Shown here one piece after another: positions 6,944 to 14,745 of a DNA stretch of 32,152 nt. Source of the stretch: Lachnospiraceae bacterium UBA4348 (GTDB lineage: Bacteria; Bacillota; Clostridia; Lachnospirales; Lachnospiraceae). The first letter of the stretch is position 1, and every line of letters begins with the position of its first letter. The position numbers were made by a program, and so were the translations under genes. Location of the stretch: assembly GCA_002394165.1 (NCBI GenBank), contig DGTA01000017.1, positions 1 through 32,152 of the forward strand. The letters are read 5' to 3'. The notes under the pieces were generated by a model that searched no databases, had not been told where the DNA came from, and saw nothing but the letters and a program-made list of their open reading frames with translations.

Positions 6944-9568
6944 ATGTTTACGAATGAGCAGCAGGCATTATTCAATCAGGGTTATTATGCCTATCAGAAT
7001 CTGACGGACTTTATCAGCAAGGCCGTCGGAAAGAGCGGAAAAGAAGCGGAAAAGAAGACCATGTACGCGGATCTTCAGATCCAGGGCATCCTGGCCCGGA
7101 TCGGCCTTGGCGGCGGTCCCCTCACGGATGAGGAGCAGATGTATATCAGATCGCTCATCTCCACCGCCAGGGAACTTGGCGAAAAAGTGGCCGGCTATGA
7201 CCGGTTCTACATGGATATCAATGAAAGCACCTGCCGGGCCATGGAGAGCACGATGGGCAGGCTCACGGATGAGATCCCCAGCGCGCTGCGGTATGCGGCC
7301 AGGCGAAGCGCCGAGGGCGACCGCCGGTGTGCGGATATGGTGGTCACCGAGCTGATGGTGGTCATCAACAGTTTTGTCGCGCTCACGCCCGACCCGACCG
7401 GCAGGAAGCATAAAGAAGCCGGAGCCTTCTTTGCAAAGATCCGGGACTATGTCCGCTCTGAGAACATGCCTCTTTCCGGTGAGGTAGAAAAGCTGCTCGA
7501 CCAGGCTGCCAGAGGACTGAATGTCTATGTGAAGGGAAACAGCCCGGTGCTGAATGAGAATACGGCGGCTGATGAATTCGGAGAGCTCAGCAGCATGATC
7601 GAGAATACCCTGTCGGACCTGAAGGATATCTCCAAGGTCGATGGCATGAGCAGCCGTCTGTCCGGAAAGCTGAACGGCCTGGTCGGTGACCTGTTCGGAA
7701 ACACAGGAGGGACTTCGGGCTCAAATCCGGAGATGCCGCCCATGTCGGCCACCTCAGCCGGGACACCCGCTTCGGAGGCGAAAAAGGAGGAAGTGCCGGC
7801 CGCGAAGGAAGCGGAGGCTGAACCCGAGATCGATTACAATGAGAAGGATATCGACAAACGTATCGAGGAGATCCTGGAGGAGCTCAACAACCTGACCGGC
7901 CTGACGACCGTCAAGGCGGATGTGAGAGACCTGATCAATGTCCAGAAGATCAATGTGCGCAGAAAAGCCCTTGGTATGAAAGAGGCGGACGTCTCCAAAC
8001 ACCTGGTCTTCTCGGGAAATCCCGGAACGGGCAAGACGACCGTGGCGAGGATCCTGGCGAAGGTCTATCATGAGCTGGGCATCTTGAAGACGGGTCAGCT
8101 CGTCGAGGTGGAGCGGGCCGGCCTGGTGGCGGGCTACATCGGCCAGACCGCCATCAAGACCAAGGAAGTGATCGAGAGCGCGCTGGGCGGTGTCCTGTTC
8201 ATCGACGAAGCCTACACCCTGTCCGCCAGGAAGGGAGAGGGCGATTTCGGCCAGGAAGCGATCGATACGATCCTCAAATACATGGAGGATAAGCGGGATG
8301 AATTCATTGTCATCGTGGCCGGGTATCCGGACCTGATGGAGGAGTTCCTCGATTCCAATCCGGGACTGCGTTCCCGCTTCAACAAGTTCGTCTTTTTCCC
8401 GGATTACACACCCGAAGAGCTGGAGAAGATCTTTGAGTTTACCGCAAAGAAGAACGGCTACAAGGTGGCGGAGGACGTAGGCGAATACCTGCGCGGCTAC
8501 TATGCGGCCAAGCTGGCGCTCCATGAGCCGAACTTCGCCAATGCCCGCGATGTGAGAAACCTGTTCGAGAAGGCTGTGACCAGACAGGCCGGCCGGCTGG
8601 CTGACAGGAAGGACGCGTCCAAGGAGGAGCTGGAGCTTCTGACACTGGAGGATATCACCGGAATCGAGATGACACAGGAGGGCGTGGAGCTTTCCAACGA
8701 TAAGATCAGCATCCGCGTGCAGCCGATGGGAGCCCAGCTTTGCTCACTGATCCGGAAAGAGGATAATGCCCAGATGCTCTGGAAAGGCGACAAGGCCTTC
8801 TGGGGATATCACGCACCGGTCCTGTTCCCCTTCGTGGGTTCCTTCAATGAGCAAAAATACCGTTATAAGGGACTCACATATGAGATGGGACAGCACGGCT
8901 TCGCCAGGCAGACGCCCTTCACCTTTGTCTCTGCGGATGAGAACCATGTGACCTTCGCCCTGACGGACAATAATGAGACCAGGAAGGTCTATCCTTTCTC
9001 CTTCAGCTTTGAGGTGACCCATACGATCGAGGACAGATCGGTGGAGGTGCGGTGGCATGTGGTCAATCCCTCCCAGGATGAGCCGCTGTATTTCTCGATC
9101 GGAGCCCATCCGGCCTTCAATACGCCGCCGGTGGAGGGCATTGCCAAAAACGACTGCTATGTCCGTTTCGGCGGTAAAAAGGAACTGACCTATATCGTGC
9201 CGGACGCGGCAACAAAGACGGCGGATACCGCTTCGACCGCGCTGATGAAGCTGGAGGACGGTTACCTGAAGATCGAGGATCATCTCTTTGATATCGACAC
9301 GTTCATCTTTGAGAACGGACAGGTGGAGGAAGCTTCTCTTTGCGGACCGGACAAGAGGCCTTTCATCACCGTGCGCTGCAAACACTTCCCGTTCTTCGGA
9401 CTGTGGACGAAATCGGACGATGCTCCGTTCGTCTGTCTGGAACCGTGGTTCGGACGGCTCGACGACAAAGGCTTTGAGGGAGAGCTTCCTGAAAAGACCG
9501 GAATCCTCTGCCTGGGGCCCGGCGATGAGTTTGAAGTGGCCTACTCGATCATAGTCGGTGAGGCTTGA
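6944..9568 (+). CDS. Fusion: CbxX/CfqX-type AAA+ ATPase with C-terminal aldose 1-epimerase
   Basis: An 874-residue protein made of two families not normally joined. Residues 1-250 are helical and unrecognised, followed by a Pro/Ala/Glu-rich linker to about 300. Residues 305-575 form a CbxX/CfqX (SpoVK-like) AAA+ domain with Walker A GNPGTGKTT (358-366), Walker B LFIDEA (Asp421, Glu422), a sensor-1 segment VIVAGYPD and arginine-finger region NPGLRSRF. Residues 580-874 are a complete LacX-type aldose 1-epimerase with QHGFAR (His651), GAHPAFN (His722) and LEPWFG (Glu833). The frame is open across the joint. ATG 8669 could start a separate epimerase but lacks a ribosome binding site. Known CbxX proteins remodel other proteins, and epimerases interconvert sugar anomers. 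How the two act together is unknown. Confidence 0.88.
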   Translation: MFTNEQQALFNQGYYAYQNLTDFISKAVGKSGKEAEKKTMYADLQIQGILARIGLGGGPLTDEEQMYIRSLISTARELGEKVAGYDRFYMDINESTCRAMESTMGRLTDEIPSALRYAARRSAEGDRRCADMVVTELMVVINSFVALTPDPTGRKHKEAGAFFAKIRDYVRSENMPLSGEVEKLLDQAARGLNVYVKGNSPVLNENTAADEFGELSSMIENTLSDLKDISKVDGMSSRLSGKLNGLVGDLFGNTGGTSGSNPEMPPMSATSAGTPASEAKKEEVPAAKEAEAEPEIDYNEKDIDKRIEEILEELNNLTGLTTVKADVRDLINVQKINVRRKALGMKEADVSKHLVFSGNPGTGKTTVARILAKVYHELGILKTGQLVEVERAGLVAGYIGQTAIKTKEVIESALGGVLFIDEAYTLSARKGEGDFGQEAIDTILKYMEDKRDEFIVIVAGYPDLMEEFLDSNPGLRSRFNKFVFFPDYTPEELEKIFEFTAKKNGYKVAEDVGEYLRGYYAAKLALHEPNFANARDVRNLFEKAVTRQAGRLADRKDASKEELELLTLEDITGIEMTQEGVELSNDKISIRVQPMGAQLCSLIRKEDNAQMLWKGDKAFWGYHAPVLFPFVGSFNEQKYRYKGLTYEMGQHGFARQTPFTFVSADENHVTFALTDNNETRKVYPFSFSFEVTHTIEDRSVEVRWHVVNPSQDEPLYFSIGAHPAFNTPPVEGIAKNDCYVRFGGKKELTYIVPDAATKTADTASTALMKLEDGYLKIEDHLFDIDTFIFENGQVEEASLCGPDKRPFITVRCKHFPFFGLWTKSDDAPFVCLEPWFGRLDDKGFEGELPEKTGILCLGPGDEFEVAYSIIVGEA

Positions 9569-9593
9569 CACGTTTTTGAAAAAGAAGTATAGT
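9565..9593 (+). promoter_or_regulatory. Strong sigma-A promoter for tRNA-Ala
   Basis: Consensus -35 TTGACA (9565-9570), 17-bp spacer, -10 TATAGT (9588-9593). The -35 contains the TGA stop of the upstream fusion gene, so gene and promoter overlap. The start site would be a few bases before the tRNA. Confidence 0.88.
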
Positions 9594-9603
9594 ATTTAGG
9601 CAC

Positions 9604-9676
9604 GGGGCATTAGCGCAGTTGGGAGCGCGCCACATTCGCATTGTGGAGGCCGTGGGTTCGAATCCCATATGCTCCA
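9604..9676 (+). tRNA. tRNA-Ala (anticodon CGC)
   Basis: The acceptor GGGGCAT pairs with ATGCTCC and includes the G3-U70 wobble that defines alanine tRNAs. The anticodon stem CCACA/TGTGG encloses TTCGCAT, giving CGC, which reads GCG. The T loop is TTCGAAT and the discriminator is A. CCA is not encoded. It stands alone with its own promoter and terminator. Confidence 0.96.
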
Positions 9677-9687
9677 GCCTTAAAATG

Positions 9688-9718
9688 AAAAGCCGCCGTC
9701 TGGCGGCTTTTCTTGTTT
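9688..9718 (+). terminator. Rho-independent terminator after tRNA-Ala
   Basis: Ten-pair stem AAAAGCCGCC/GGCGGCTTTT with loop GTCT, followed by TCTTGTTT. It lies 11 bp after the tRNA. Confidence 0.9.
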
Positions 9719-9742
9719 ATCACGGGATGGAAAGGAAAAACC

Positions 9743-10306
9743 ATGTCAGAAAAGAAAAACAATGATCTGCTCCTTGTGATCGATATGCAGAACATCTATC
9801 TGCCGGATGAAGAGTGGGCCTGTCCGTCCATGCCGGCGGCCTCAAAGGCGATCCGGACACTGATCGACAGTGGAAAGGTCGGGAATGTACTTTTTACCCA
9901 GTATCTGGCGCCTGAAAATCCGGAGGGACGCTGGAAGGTCTACAATGAGACGTACAAGGATCTTAATGAGGACCCGTATCTGTGTGCCGTCACGGATGAA
10001 TTCCTTCCCTATCTGGACAGGTATCCGCTCGAGGTCAAATCTACCTTCTCCTGCCTGAAACAGGAGAAGATCCTGGAAGCGGCAAAGAGGGCGGACCACC
10101 TGCTGCTTGCAGGCGTGGTGGCGGAGTGCTGCGTGCTCTTTACCATGACGGAGGCGATCGATCTTGGCATTCCGGTGATCTATCTTACGGACTGCTGCAG
10201 CGGCCAGACGCCCGAAAAGGAGGAAATGATAAAGGTGATCGCAGGCAATTCAGACCCGGTGCACCTGAGCGTGATGACCTCGAAGGAATATATGGAGACA
10301 CATTGA
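9743..10306 (+). CDS. Isochorismatase-fold cysteine hydrolase
   Basis: A 187-residue cytoplasmic enzyme of the isochorismatase/nicotinamidase superfamily. The triad is visible: Asp14 in VIDMQN, Lys99 in VKSTFSC and Cys130 in VVAECCVLFT. The pattern VIYLTDCCSG follows, as is usual. Members hydrolyse amides such as nicotinamide or N-carbamoyl compounds. The substrate here cannot be told, and the nicotinamidase metal site is not apparent. ATG 9743 is preferred over an upstream in-frame ATG at 9713, which lies in the tRNA terminator, because GGAAAGGAAAA precedes it. It is flanked by terminators on both sides, so it is probably monocistronic, although no clear promoter is seen. Confidence 0.88.
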   Translation: MSEKKNNDLLLVIDMQNIYLPDEEWACPSMPAASKAIRTLIDSGKVGNVLFTQYLAPENPEGRWKVYNETYKDLNEDPYLCAVTDEFLPYLDRYPLEVKSTFSCLKQEKILEAAKRADHLLLAGVVAECCVLFTMTEAIDLGIPVIYLTDCCSGQTPEKEEMIKVIAGNSDPVHLSVMTSKEYMETH

Positions 10307-10318
10307 AATTGCCATTAA

Positions 10319-10350
10319 AAACAGGCGCTTCGTCAGCGAAGCGCCTGTTT
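10319..10350. terminator. Bidirectional terminator between convergent genes
   Basis: A perfect 14-pair stem (10319-10332 with 10337-10350) with loop TCAG has A/T runs on both sides, so it can serve the hydrolase on the plus strand and the S66 peptidase on the minus strand. The minus-strand stop codon (10333-10335) lies in the loop, and the last five sense codons of that gene form one arm. Confidence 0.88.
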
Positions 10351-11388
10351 GATTTCCAGCTTATCTTTGGCGGGATCGTAGGTGACGCTTGTGGAAGCGC
10401 CGACGATCAGCGGCATCATGGGCGGGAGGTGGCCGATGTCCAGATCCATCAGGACGGGAACGCCAAAGGATCCGAGAATGTCTGTCACCGCATGGAACCG
10501 GTCGAGGTTGAACATGGCCTCTCCCAGCAGGGGACGTCCGATCAGGAAGCCTTTGACATGTTCAAACCAGCCGGCGTGCTTGAGCTCCCAGACAGCGCGG
10601 CGGATCGAAAAGACGGTCAGGTCGCAGGCTTCCAGGAACCAGATGAAGCCGTCCTCCTTATAGCGGTCCGCAAAATCAGTTACCTTGTCAAAACTCGTTC
10701 CCGCGAGATTGACCAGGATATCCAGGCAGCCTCCGATCAGTCTTCCCTCAAAGGAGACAGCCCCGGAGGCTGCTCTCGTGAGGATATCGTTTTGGGGAAT
10801 GAAGGCGCTGATGGCTCTTTTCTCGGTCACATTGTACGGCTCCAGGGGATGGGTCTCATCTTTCTTTGATTCGATCTCATAGAGCGAATACCCGGTCTGG
10901 GTAAGCTTTTTGCCGCTGATCAGGTCGAAGGCATCCCGGATGGCCTCATGCCACGGCTCCATTCCGAAAGCCGGCGCACACGGGCCGTAGATCCCGGCGG
11001 TATCCGCCAGGGTGGCGAGCAGAAAGATCAGGTTGGTGTTGTCTGAATAGCCCATCAGCCATTTCGGGTCTGTCTCAGAAAGCTTCTGAAAGTCGACATG
11101 ATCGAGGATCTCGCACATCAGCTCGCCGCCGCCGCAGGAGATCAGGGCATCGATCGACGGATCGCAGTACATGTCCATGAATTCTTTGCCGCAGAGCTCC
11201 GGCTTGTTGCTGATACCGATCCCCAGGGCCTTGTCTGAATTGGGACCCGGCCTGCAGGTGAAGCCCATGGCCGTAAATTTGCGCAGAGCTTCCCGAAAGG
11301 CGGAAGCGTAGGGCTCATCGGCGCAGCCGAATGAGGGCGCCGGAAAGCCAAGTACGGAATTGTTTTCAACAAATTTCGGAAATCTCAT
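10333..11388 (-). CDS. S66-family peptidase (LD-carboxypeptidase / MccF-like)
   Basis: A 351-residue serine peptidase of family S66. The nucleophile Ser115 lies in GYSDNT, with partners Glu253 (WFLEACD) and His320 (DIGHLPP), the Ser-Glu-His triad of this family. CGGGEL (85-90) and the C-terminal IVGAS segment also match. Family members either trim L,D-tetrapeptides during murein recycling (LdcA) or cleave aminoacyl-nucleotide antibiotics such as microcin C (MccF). The length and the GYSDNT motif suit an MccF-like member, but sequence alone does not decide. There is no signal peptide. AAGGAGGG precedes the ATG. Transcription is divergent from the nucleoside phosphorylase operon. Confidence 0.9.
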   Translation of the reverse strand: MRFPKFVENNSVLGFPAPSFGCADEPYASAFREALRKFTAMGFTCRPGPNSDKALGIGISNKPELCGKEFMDMYCDPSIDALISCGGGELMCEILDHVDFQKLSETDPKWLMGYSDNTNLIFLLATLADTAGIYGPCAPAFGMEPWHEAIRDAFDLISGKKLTQTGYSLYEIESKKDETHPLEPYNVTEKRAISAFIPQNDILTRAASGAVSFEGRLIGGCLDILVNLAGTSFDKVTDFADRYKEDGFIWFLEACDLTVFSIRRAVWELKHAGWFEHVKGFLIGRPLLGEAMFNLDRFHAVTDILGSFGVPVLMDLDIGHLPPMMPLIVGASTSVTYDPAKDKLEIKQALR

Positions 11389-11420
11389 ACTGTCCCTCCT
11401 TGCTGTTTAAGGATACTTTA

Positions 11421-11449
11421 TTTATAACGTACCGTGCACTCCTTCGCAA
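11421..11449 (-). promoter_or_regulatory. Sigma-A promoter for the S66 peptidase gene
   Basis: On the minus strand, -35 TTGCGA (11444-11449) and -10 TATAAA (11421-11426) are 17 bp apart. The start would lie near 11414, giving a leader of about 26 nt that contains AAGGAGGG. Confidence 0.65.
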
Positions 11450-11457
11450 GGAAAAGC

Positions 11458-11486
11458 TTGTTTTGCCTTTCCCCAGTCGTTATAAT
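11458..11486 (+). promoter_or_regulatory. Sigma-A promoter of the eight-gene unit 11530-18660
   Basis: -35 TTGTTT (11458-11463), 17-bp spacer, perfect -10 TATAAT (11481-11486). The start near 11493 excludes the upstream in-frame ATGs at 11434 and 11485 as translation starts. Confidence 0.75.
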
Positions 11487-11529
11487 GAAGCAGGAGACTT
11501 TCAGACTCAGGACCATCGGGAGGTGCGTT

Positions 11530-12315
11530 ATGGGAAAAATGCCGCATATTCAGCTGGATGAACAGATCGGCGCCGACTGTGCCATCCTGCCGGGCGATCC
11601 GGCCAGGGTTGACGAGATCGCCAGGTATCTTGAGGATGTCAAAGAAGAGACATTCAACCGGGAATACAAGAGCGTGACGGGCACGTACAAGGGACGCCGC
11701 ATTCTCGCGATCTCTACCGGGATGGGCGGGCCCTCGACAGCGATCTGTGTGGAGGAACTGGCTGATATCGGCGTAAAGGATATGATCAGGATCGGCAGCT
11801 GCGGCGCCCTGCAAAAGGAGCTGGCGCTGGGAGAACTGGTGATCTGTGACAGGGCCGTGTGTGATGACGGGACCAGCCAGTCCTATCTGGATGAGCTGCG
11901 CTATGCCAGCCCCAGGCTTTTCTTTGGAAGGGAGCTTTCTGATGATGAGATCCTCTATGCCGACGCGGATCCGCAGATGGTGCGCTCCTGCATGGAGGCT
12001 GCCGCAGATCTTGGCTTTGCCCATAAAAAGGGCAGCACCCGGAGTCACGATGCGCTGTACCTTAAAAGAAAGGGACAGCTCGACGAATTCTATTCGGCGG
12101 CCGGAGTATCCGCCTCGGATATGGAGACGGCTCCGCTGTTCGCAGTCGGGAAGGTCAGGAATGTCCGCTGCACATCCATCCTGAACGTGGTGGTGGAGTG
12201 GAAGAAGGACATAAAGGAAAGCGTCGGCGCCTACAAGGACGGGGCGGACGATGCGGCCAGAGGCGAAAAGAATGAGATCATCCTGGCACTGGAGACACTT
12301 TGCAGGATCAGATGA
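11530..12315 (+). CDS. Nucleoside phosphorylase, uridine-phosphorylase-like (PNP/UDP family)
   Basis: A 261-residue cytoplasmic enzyme that should cleave a nucleoside with phosphate to free base and ribose-1-phosphate. Phosphate-binding residues are visible in GDPAR (22-26) and in RIGSCG (Arg87). The ribose-contacting Met198-Glu199 lies in SDMETAP, matching Met197-Glu198 of E. coli Udp. STGMGGPSTAI is the usual glycine-rich stretch. A uridine preference is inferred from overall resemblance, and a purine substrate is possible. ATG 11530 has GGGAGGTG 4 bp upstream and lies downstream of the predicted transcription start. It is the first gene of a unit whose second gene is a secreted RNase, 20 bp later, which fits salvage of RNA breakdown products. 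Confidence 0.88.
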   Translation: MGKMPHIQLDEQIGADCAILPGDPARVDEIARYLEDVKEETFNREYKSVTGTYKGRRILAISTGMGGPSTAICVEELADIGVKDMIRIGSCGALQKELALGELVICDRAVCDDGTSQSYLDELRYASPRLFFGRELSDDEILYADADPQMVRSCMEAAADLGFAHKKGSTRSHDALYLKRKGQLDEFYSAAGVSASDMETAPLFAVGKVRNVRCTSILNVVVEWKKDIKESVGAYKDGADDAARGEKNEIILALETLCRIR

Positions 12316-12335
12316 GAAAACAGGAGAAACAGAAA

Positions 12336-12962
12336 ATGAACAAGAACAGGATGAGATTATGGCTGTCCGCCCTTGTGCTCGCACTTCTGTGCCTGGGCGG
12401 GACCTTAAGTACGCTTGCCGCTGCGGGAACGATCCCCTCAGTTGGAACAGTCCGGTCGGTCGAGTGCAAAAAGAAAAAGAAGAAAAACAAAAATAAGAAC
12501 AAGAACAAAAATAATAACAGCAATTCGAACAGCAGCCAGACAAGTTCTTCGGAAACAAAGTCCGGTTCCTCCGTCAAGGTGGAAGAAGACGGCGAGTACA
12601 CATCGAAAGAGGAAGTGGCGGCGTACCTGAATGAGTTCGGGCATCTTCCGGACAATTACATCACCAAGAAGGAAGCCAAAAACCTGGGCTGGGTCAGCAC
12701 ACAGGGCAACTTAAACGAGGTGGCACCGGGAAAGAGCATCGGGGGAGACTACTTCGGAAATTATGAAGGTACTCTGCCGGACAAAAAGGGCAGGGACTAT
12801 TACGAGTGCGATATCGATTATGTCTCGGGATCGCGCGGCGCCAAGAGGATCATTTATTCCAATGACGGGTATATCTATTATACCGCGGATCATTACAATA
12901 CTTTTGAACAGCTGTACCCGGAGAGTGAGAACGGGGAAAAGATCATTCTGGGAGGTGACTGA
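12336..12962 (+). CDS. Secreted barnase-like ribonuclease with cationic Lys/Asn linker
   Basis: A 208-residue guanyl-type RNase of the barnase family. A signal peptide spans about residues 1-30 (ending near LAAAG), then a linker of six Lys plus alternating Lys/Asn (45-65) and a Ser-rich stretch, and the catalytic domain at about 86-194. LPDNYITKKEA, APGKSIGGD and the end DHYNTF are nearly identical to barnase. Aligned catalytic residues are Glu157 (E73), Arg167 (R83), Arg171 (R87), His186 (H102) and Lys111 (K27). Barnase R59 is replaced by Tyr143. The protein should cut single-stranded RNA outside the cell. ATG 12336 has AGGAG nine bases upstream. Cys44 is not a lipobox. The barstar-like inhibitor gene follows after 1 bp. 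Confidence 0.95.
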   Translation: MNKNRMRLWLSALVLALLCLGGTLSTLAAAGTIPSVGTVRSVECKKKKKKNKNKNKNKNNNSNSNSSQTSSSETKSGSSVKVEEDGEYTSKEEVAAYLNEFGHLPDNYITKKEAKNLGWVSTQGNLNEVAPGKSIGGDYFGNYEGTLPDKKGRDYYECDIDYVSGSRGAKRIIYSNDGYIYYTADHYNTFEQLYPESENGEKIILGGD

Positions 12963-12963
12963 C

Positions 12964-13221
12964 ATGATCGTACTGGATGCGAAGAAAATGGTCAGGAAAA
13001 AAGAAACGCATGAGTATCTGCAGGAGATGCTCGCTCTCCCGGAATATTACGGGAAAAACCTGGATGCGCTCTATGACTGCCTGACAGAGATGGGACCGGA
13101 GGTGTTCTTCTTTGAGAATGCCGATGAGGGCAGCGATTATTTCAAAAAGGTCCTACGGGTGTTCAGGGACGCGGCGCGTGAAAATGACGGGATCTCCATC
13201 GCGGAGGAGCGGGATGAGTAA
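12964..13221 (+). CDS. Barstar-like ribonuclease inhibitor
   Basis: An 85-residue cytoplasmic protein, close to the 90 residues of barstar. The core ALPEYYGKNLDALYDCLT (24-41) is almost identical to barstar. Asp34 and Asp38 match the barnase-binding Asp35 and Asp39, and Tyr28 matches Tyr29. Barstar Trp38 is Tyr37 here, Trp44 is Met43, and Glu76 appears as Asp in VFRDAAREN. It should bind and block the RNase made by the preceding gene before export. The ATG has GGGAGGTG upstream, inside the end of the RNase gene. Its stop overlaps the next gene by 8 bp, so translation is probably coupled. Confidence 0.95.
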   Translation: MIVLDAKKMVRKKETHEYLQEMLALPEYYGKNLDALYDCLTEMGPEVFFFENADEGSDYFKKVLRVFRDAARENDGISIAEERDE

Positions 13222-14065
13222 ATACAGCCTGATCGCGCTCGATGTGGACGGGACGGCGTTAAATGACGATAAGTACCTGCTTCCGGGAACCGTCCGGGCG
13301 GTCAACGACGCCCTTGAAAGTGGAGTGGAAGTGATCTTCTGCTCCGGAAGGTCGCCGGCGGAGATGAGGGAGTACTTCGCTTCCTTCCCGAAAATGCGTT
13401 ATTTTGTGGGAGAGTGCGGAGGCCTGATCTATGACCTGAAAAACGAGAAGCCCCTTTTCTGTGCCAGGTTTGAGGAAGCATGCTGGCGGGCGGTCGCACA
13501 GGCTGCCCGTAAATATGATACGATGCCGGGGGTCTACCACAACGGCCAGATCTATTTCAACCGGGATCAGATCGGTAAACTTGCCGACTACGGCCAGGCC
13601 CTGTACGTTAGGACGCTGCCGCCGGCCAGCAAGCTCATGGATGACGTGCTGGACGAGAAGGTGATGAGTGAGTACGGAACGGAAAAGTTCTGTATCTTTC
13701 ACCGGAGCGGCGAGGAGCGGGAAAAGACGTACCGGGAGCTGCTTTCCTACGGCCTTCCGCTGACAATGGCGCTCTACGCCGAGACCAGCCTGGAAGTACA
13801 GCCCTACGGGATCGATAAGGGAAGCGCGCTGGAGGATTTTGCCTCCCTCATCGGGATCGATCTGTCCGAAACGGTGATGGTGGGAGATTCGAACAATGAC
13901 CTGCCCGCTCTTGAGAAGGCGGGGCTGGCCATCGCGATGGGGAATTCCCCTGACGAGATCAAAGGAAAGTGTGACCTGACGGTGGCGGACAACAATAACG
14001 GAGGCTGTGAAGAGGCCATCCGGGCTGTGCTGGAACGCAACGCTCAGGCTGGGAAAAGAGAATGA
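13214..14065 (+). CDS. Cof-type HAD-IIB phosphatase
   Basis: A 283-residue haloacid-dehalogenase-like phosphatase with the type IIB cap. Motif I is DVDGT (Asp10 nucleophile, Asp12 acid/base), motif II is FCSGR, motif III the Lys in GIDKGSAL, and motif IV VGDSNNDL (Asp225, Asp229). Cof/YidA-type enzymes dephosphorylate sugar phosphates or nucleotides with Mg2+. The exact substrate is unknown. Within this unit, removal of phosphate from nucleotides or ribose phosphates would be a natural role, but that is inference. GGAGGAG lies inside the barstar gene just before ATG 13214. The upstream in-frame starts lie deep in the barstar gene and were rejected. It overlaps trmO by ATGA. Confidence 0.92.
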   Translation: MSKYSLIALDVDGTALNDDKYLLPGTVRAVNDALESGVEVIFCSGRSPAEMREYFASFPKMRYFVGECGGLIYDLKNEKPLFCARFEEACWRAVAQAARKYDTMPGVYHNGQIYFNRDQIGKLADYGQALYVRTLPPASKLMDDVLDEKVMSEYGTEKFCIFHRSGEEREKTYRELLSYGLPLTMALYAETSLEVQPYGIDKGSALEDFASLIGIDLSETVMVGDSNNDLPALEKAGLAIAMGNSPDEIKGKCDLTVADNNNGGCEEAIRAVLERNAQAGKRE

Positions 14066-14745
14066 TCGAACTGAAAATGATCGCGAGGATCCGGAGCGAC
14101 TTTAAAGAGAAGTTCGGGATCCCGCGCCAGAGCGGCCTGGTCCCTTCCCTGAAGGCGCAGGTCGTTTTTGAACCCGAATACCGCGACCCCAATGCCGTGA
14201 AAGGACTGGAGGGATACAGCCATATCTGGCTGGTCTGGCTCTTCTCGGAGGCGGTGCGCGATACCTGGTCGCCCACGGTGATCCCGCCAAGACTGGGTGG
14301 AAGAAAGCATATGGGCGTCTTTGCGACCCGCTCCCCGTTCCGGCCAAATCCCCTGGGACTGTCCTGCGTAAAGCTGGAGAAGGTGGAGATCGATCCGCGG
14401 CTGGGGCCGGTGCTGACGGTGTCCGGCGCGGACCTGCTCGACAACACGCCCATCTATGATATCAAGCCTTACCTTCCCTACACCGACTCTCATCCGGATG
14501 CTGTCGGCGGATTTGCCGATGAGGTGGCGGACTATCGTCTGGAAGTGGATTTTCCCGAAGAGCTTTTGAAGATCCTGCCCGAAGATAAGCGGGAGGCCGC
14601 CATCGGCATCCTGCAGCAGGATCCGAGGCCGTCTTATCAGAATGATCCGGAGCGCAGGTACGGAACGGCCTTTGCCGGCTTCGACATCCGATTTCATGTG
14701 AGGGGGAATATCCTCAGCGTGTGTGAGGTGGTGAGACTGTCATGA
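14062..14745 (+). CDS. trmO: tRNA N6-threonylcarbamoyladenosine methyltransferase TrmO
   Basis: A 227-residue protein of the TrmO (YaeB/TsaA/VirR-like) family. It uses S-adenosylmethionine to methylate the N6 of t6A37 in tRNA, which tunes ACY-codon reading. The hallmark ATRSPFRPNPLGLS spans 88-101, preceded by HIWLVWLFSE and GVFATR, and the DLLDNTPIYDIKPYLPYTD segment follows. The C-terminal domain with GTAFAGFDIRF is present, so length and architecture are complete. The start overlaps the Cof stop (ATGA) and its stop overlaps the next start the same way, so the three genes are translationally coupled. Confidence 0.95.
   Translation: MIELKMIARIRSDFKEKFGIPRQSGLVPSLKAQVVFEPEYRDPNAVKGLEGYSHIWLVWLFSEAVRDTWSPTVIPPRLGGRKHMGVFATRSPFRPNPLGLSCVKLEKVEIDPRLGPVLTVSGADLLDNTPIYDIKPYLPYTDSHPDAVGGFADEVADYRLEVDFPEELLKILPEDKREAAIGILQQDPRPSYQNDPERRYGTAFAGFDIRFHVRGNILSVCEVVRLS

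Noticed and set aside
8669..9568. Separate aldose 1-epimerase starting at the internal ATG 8669
   Set aside because: No Shine-Dalgarno sequence at a useful distance and no stop codon in the frame upstream. An internal start cannot be fully excluded without protein data.
11434..11529. N-terminal extension of the nucleoside phosphorylase from ATG 11434 or 11485
   Set aside because: Both lie upstream of or inside the predicted promoter and start site, and the ATG at 11530 has a strong GGGAGGTG site.
12465..12467. Cys44 of the barnase-like protein as a lipoprotein attachment site
   Set aside because: It follows VRSVE rather than a lipobox and lies well after the hydrophobic core of the signal peptide.
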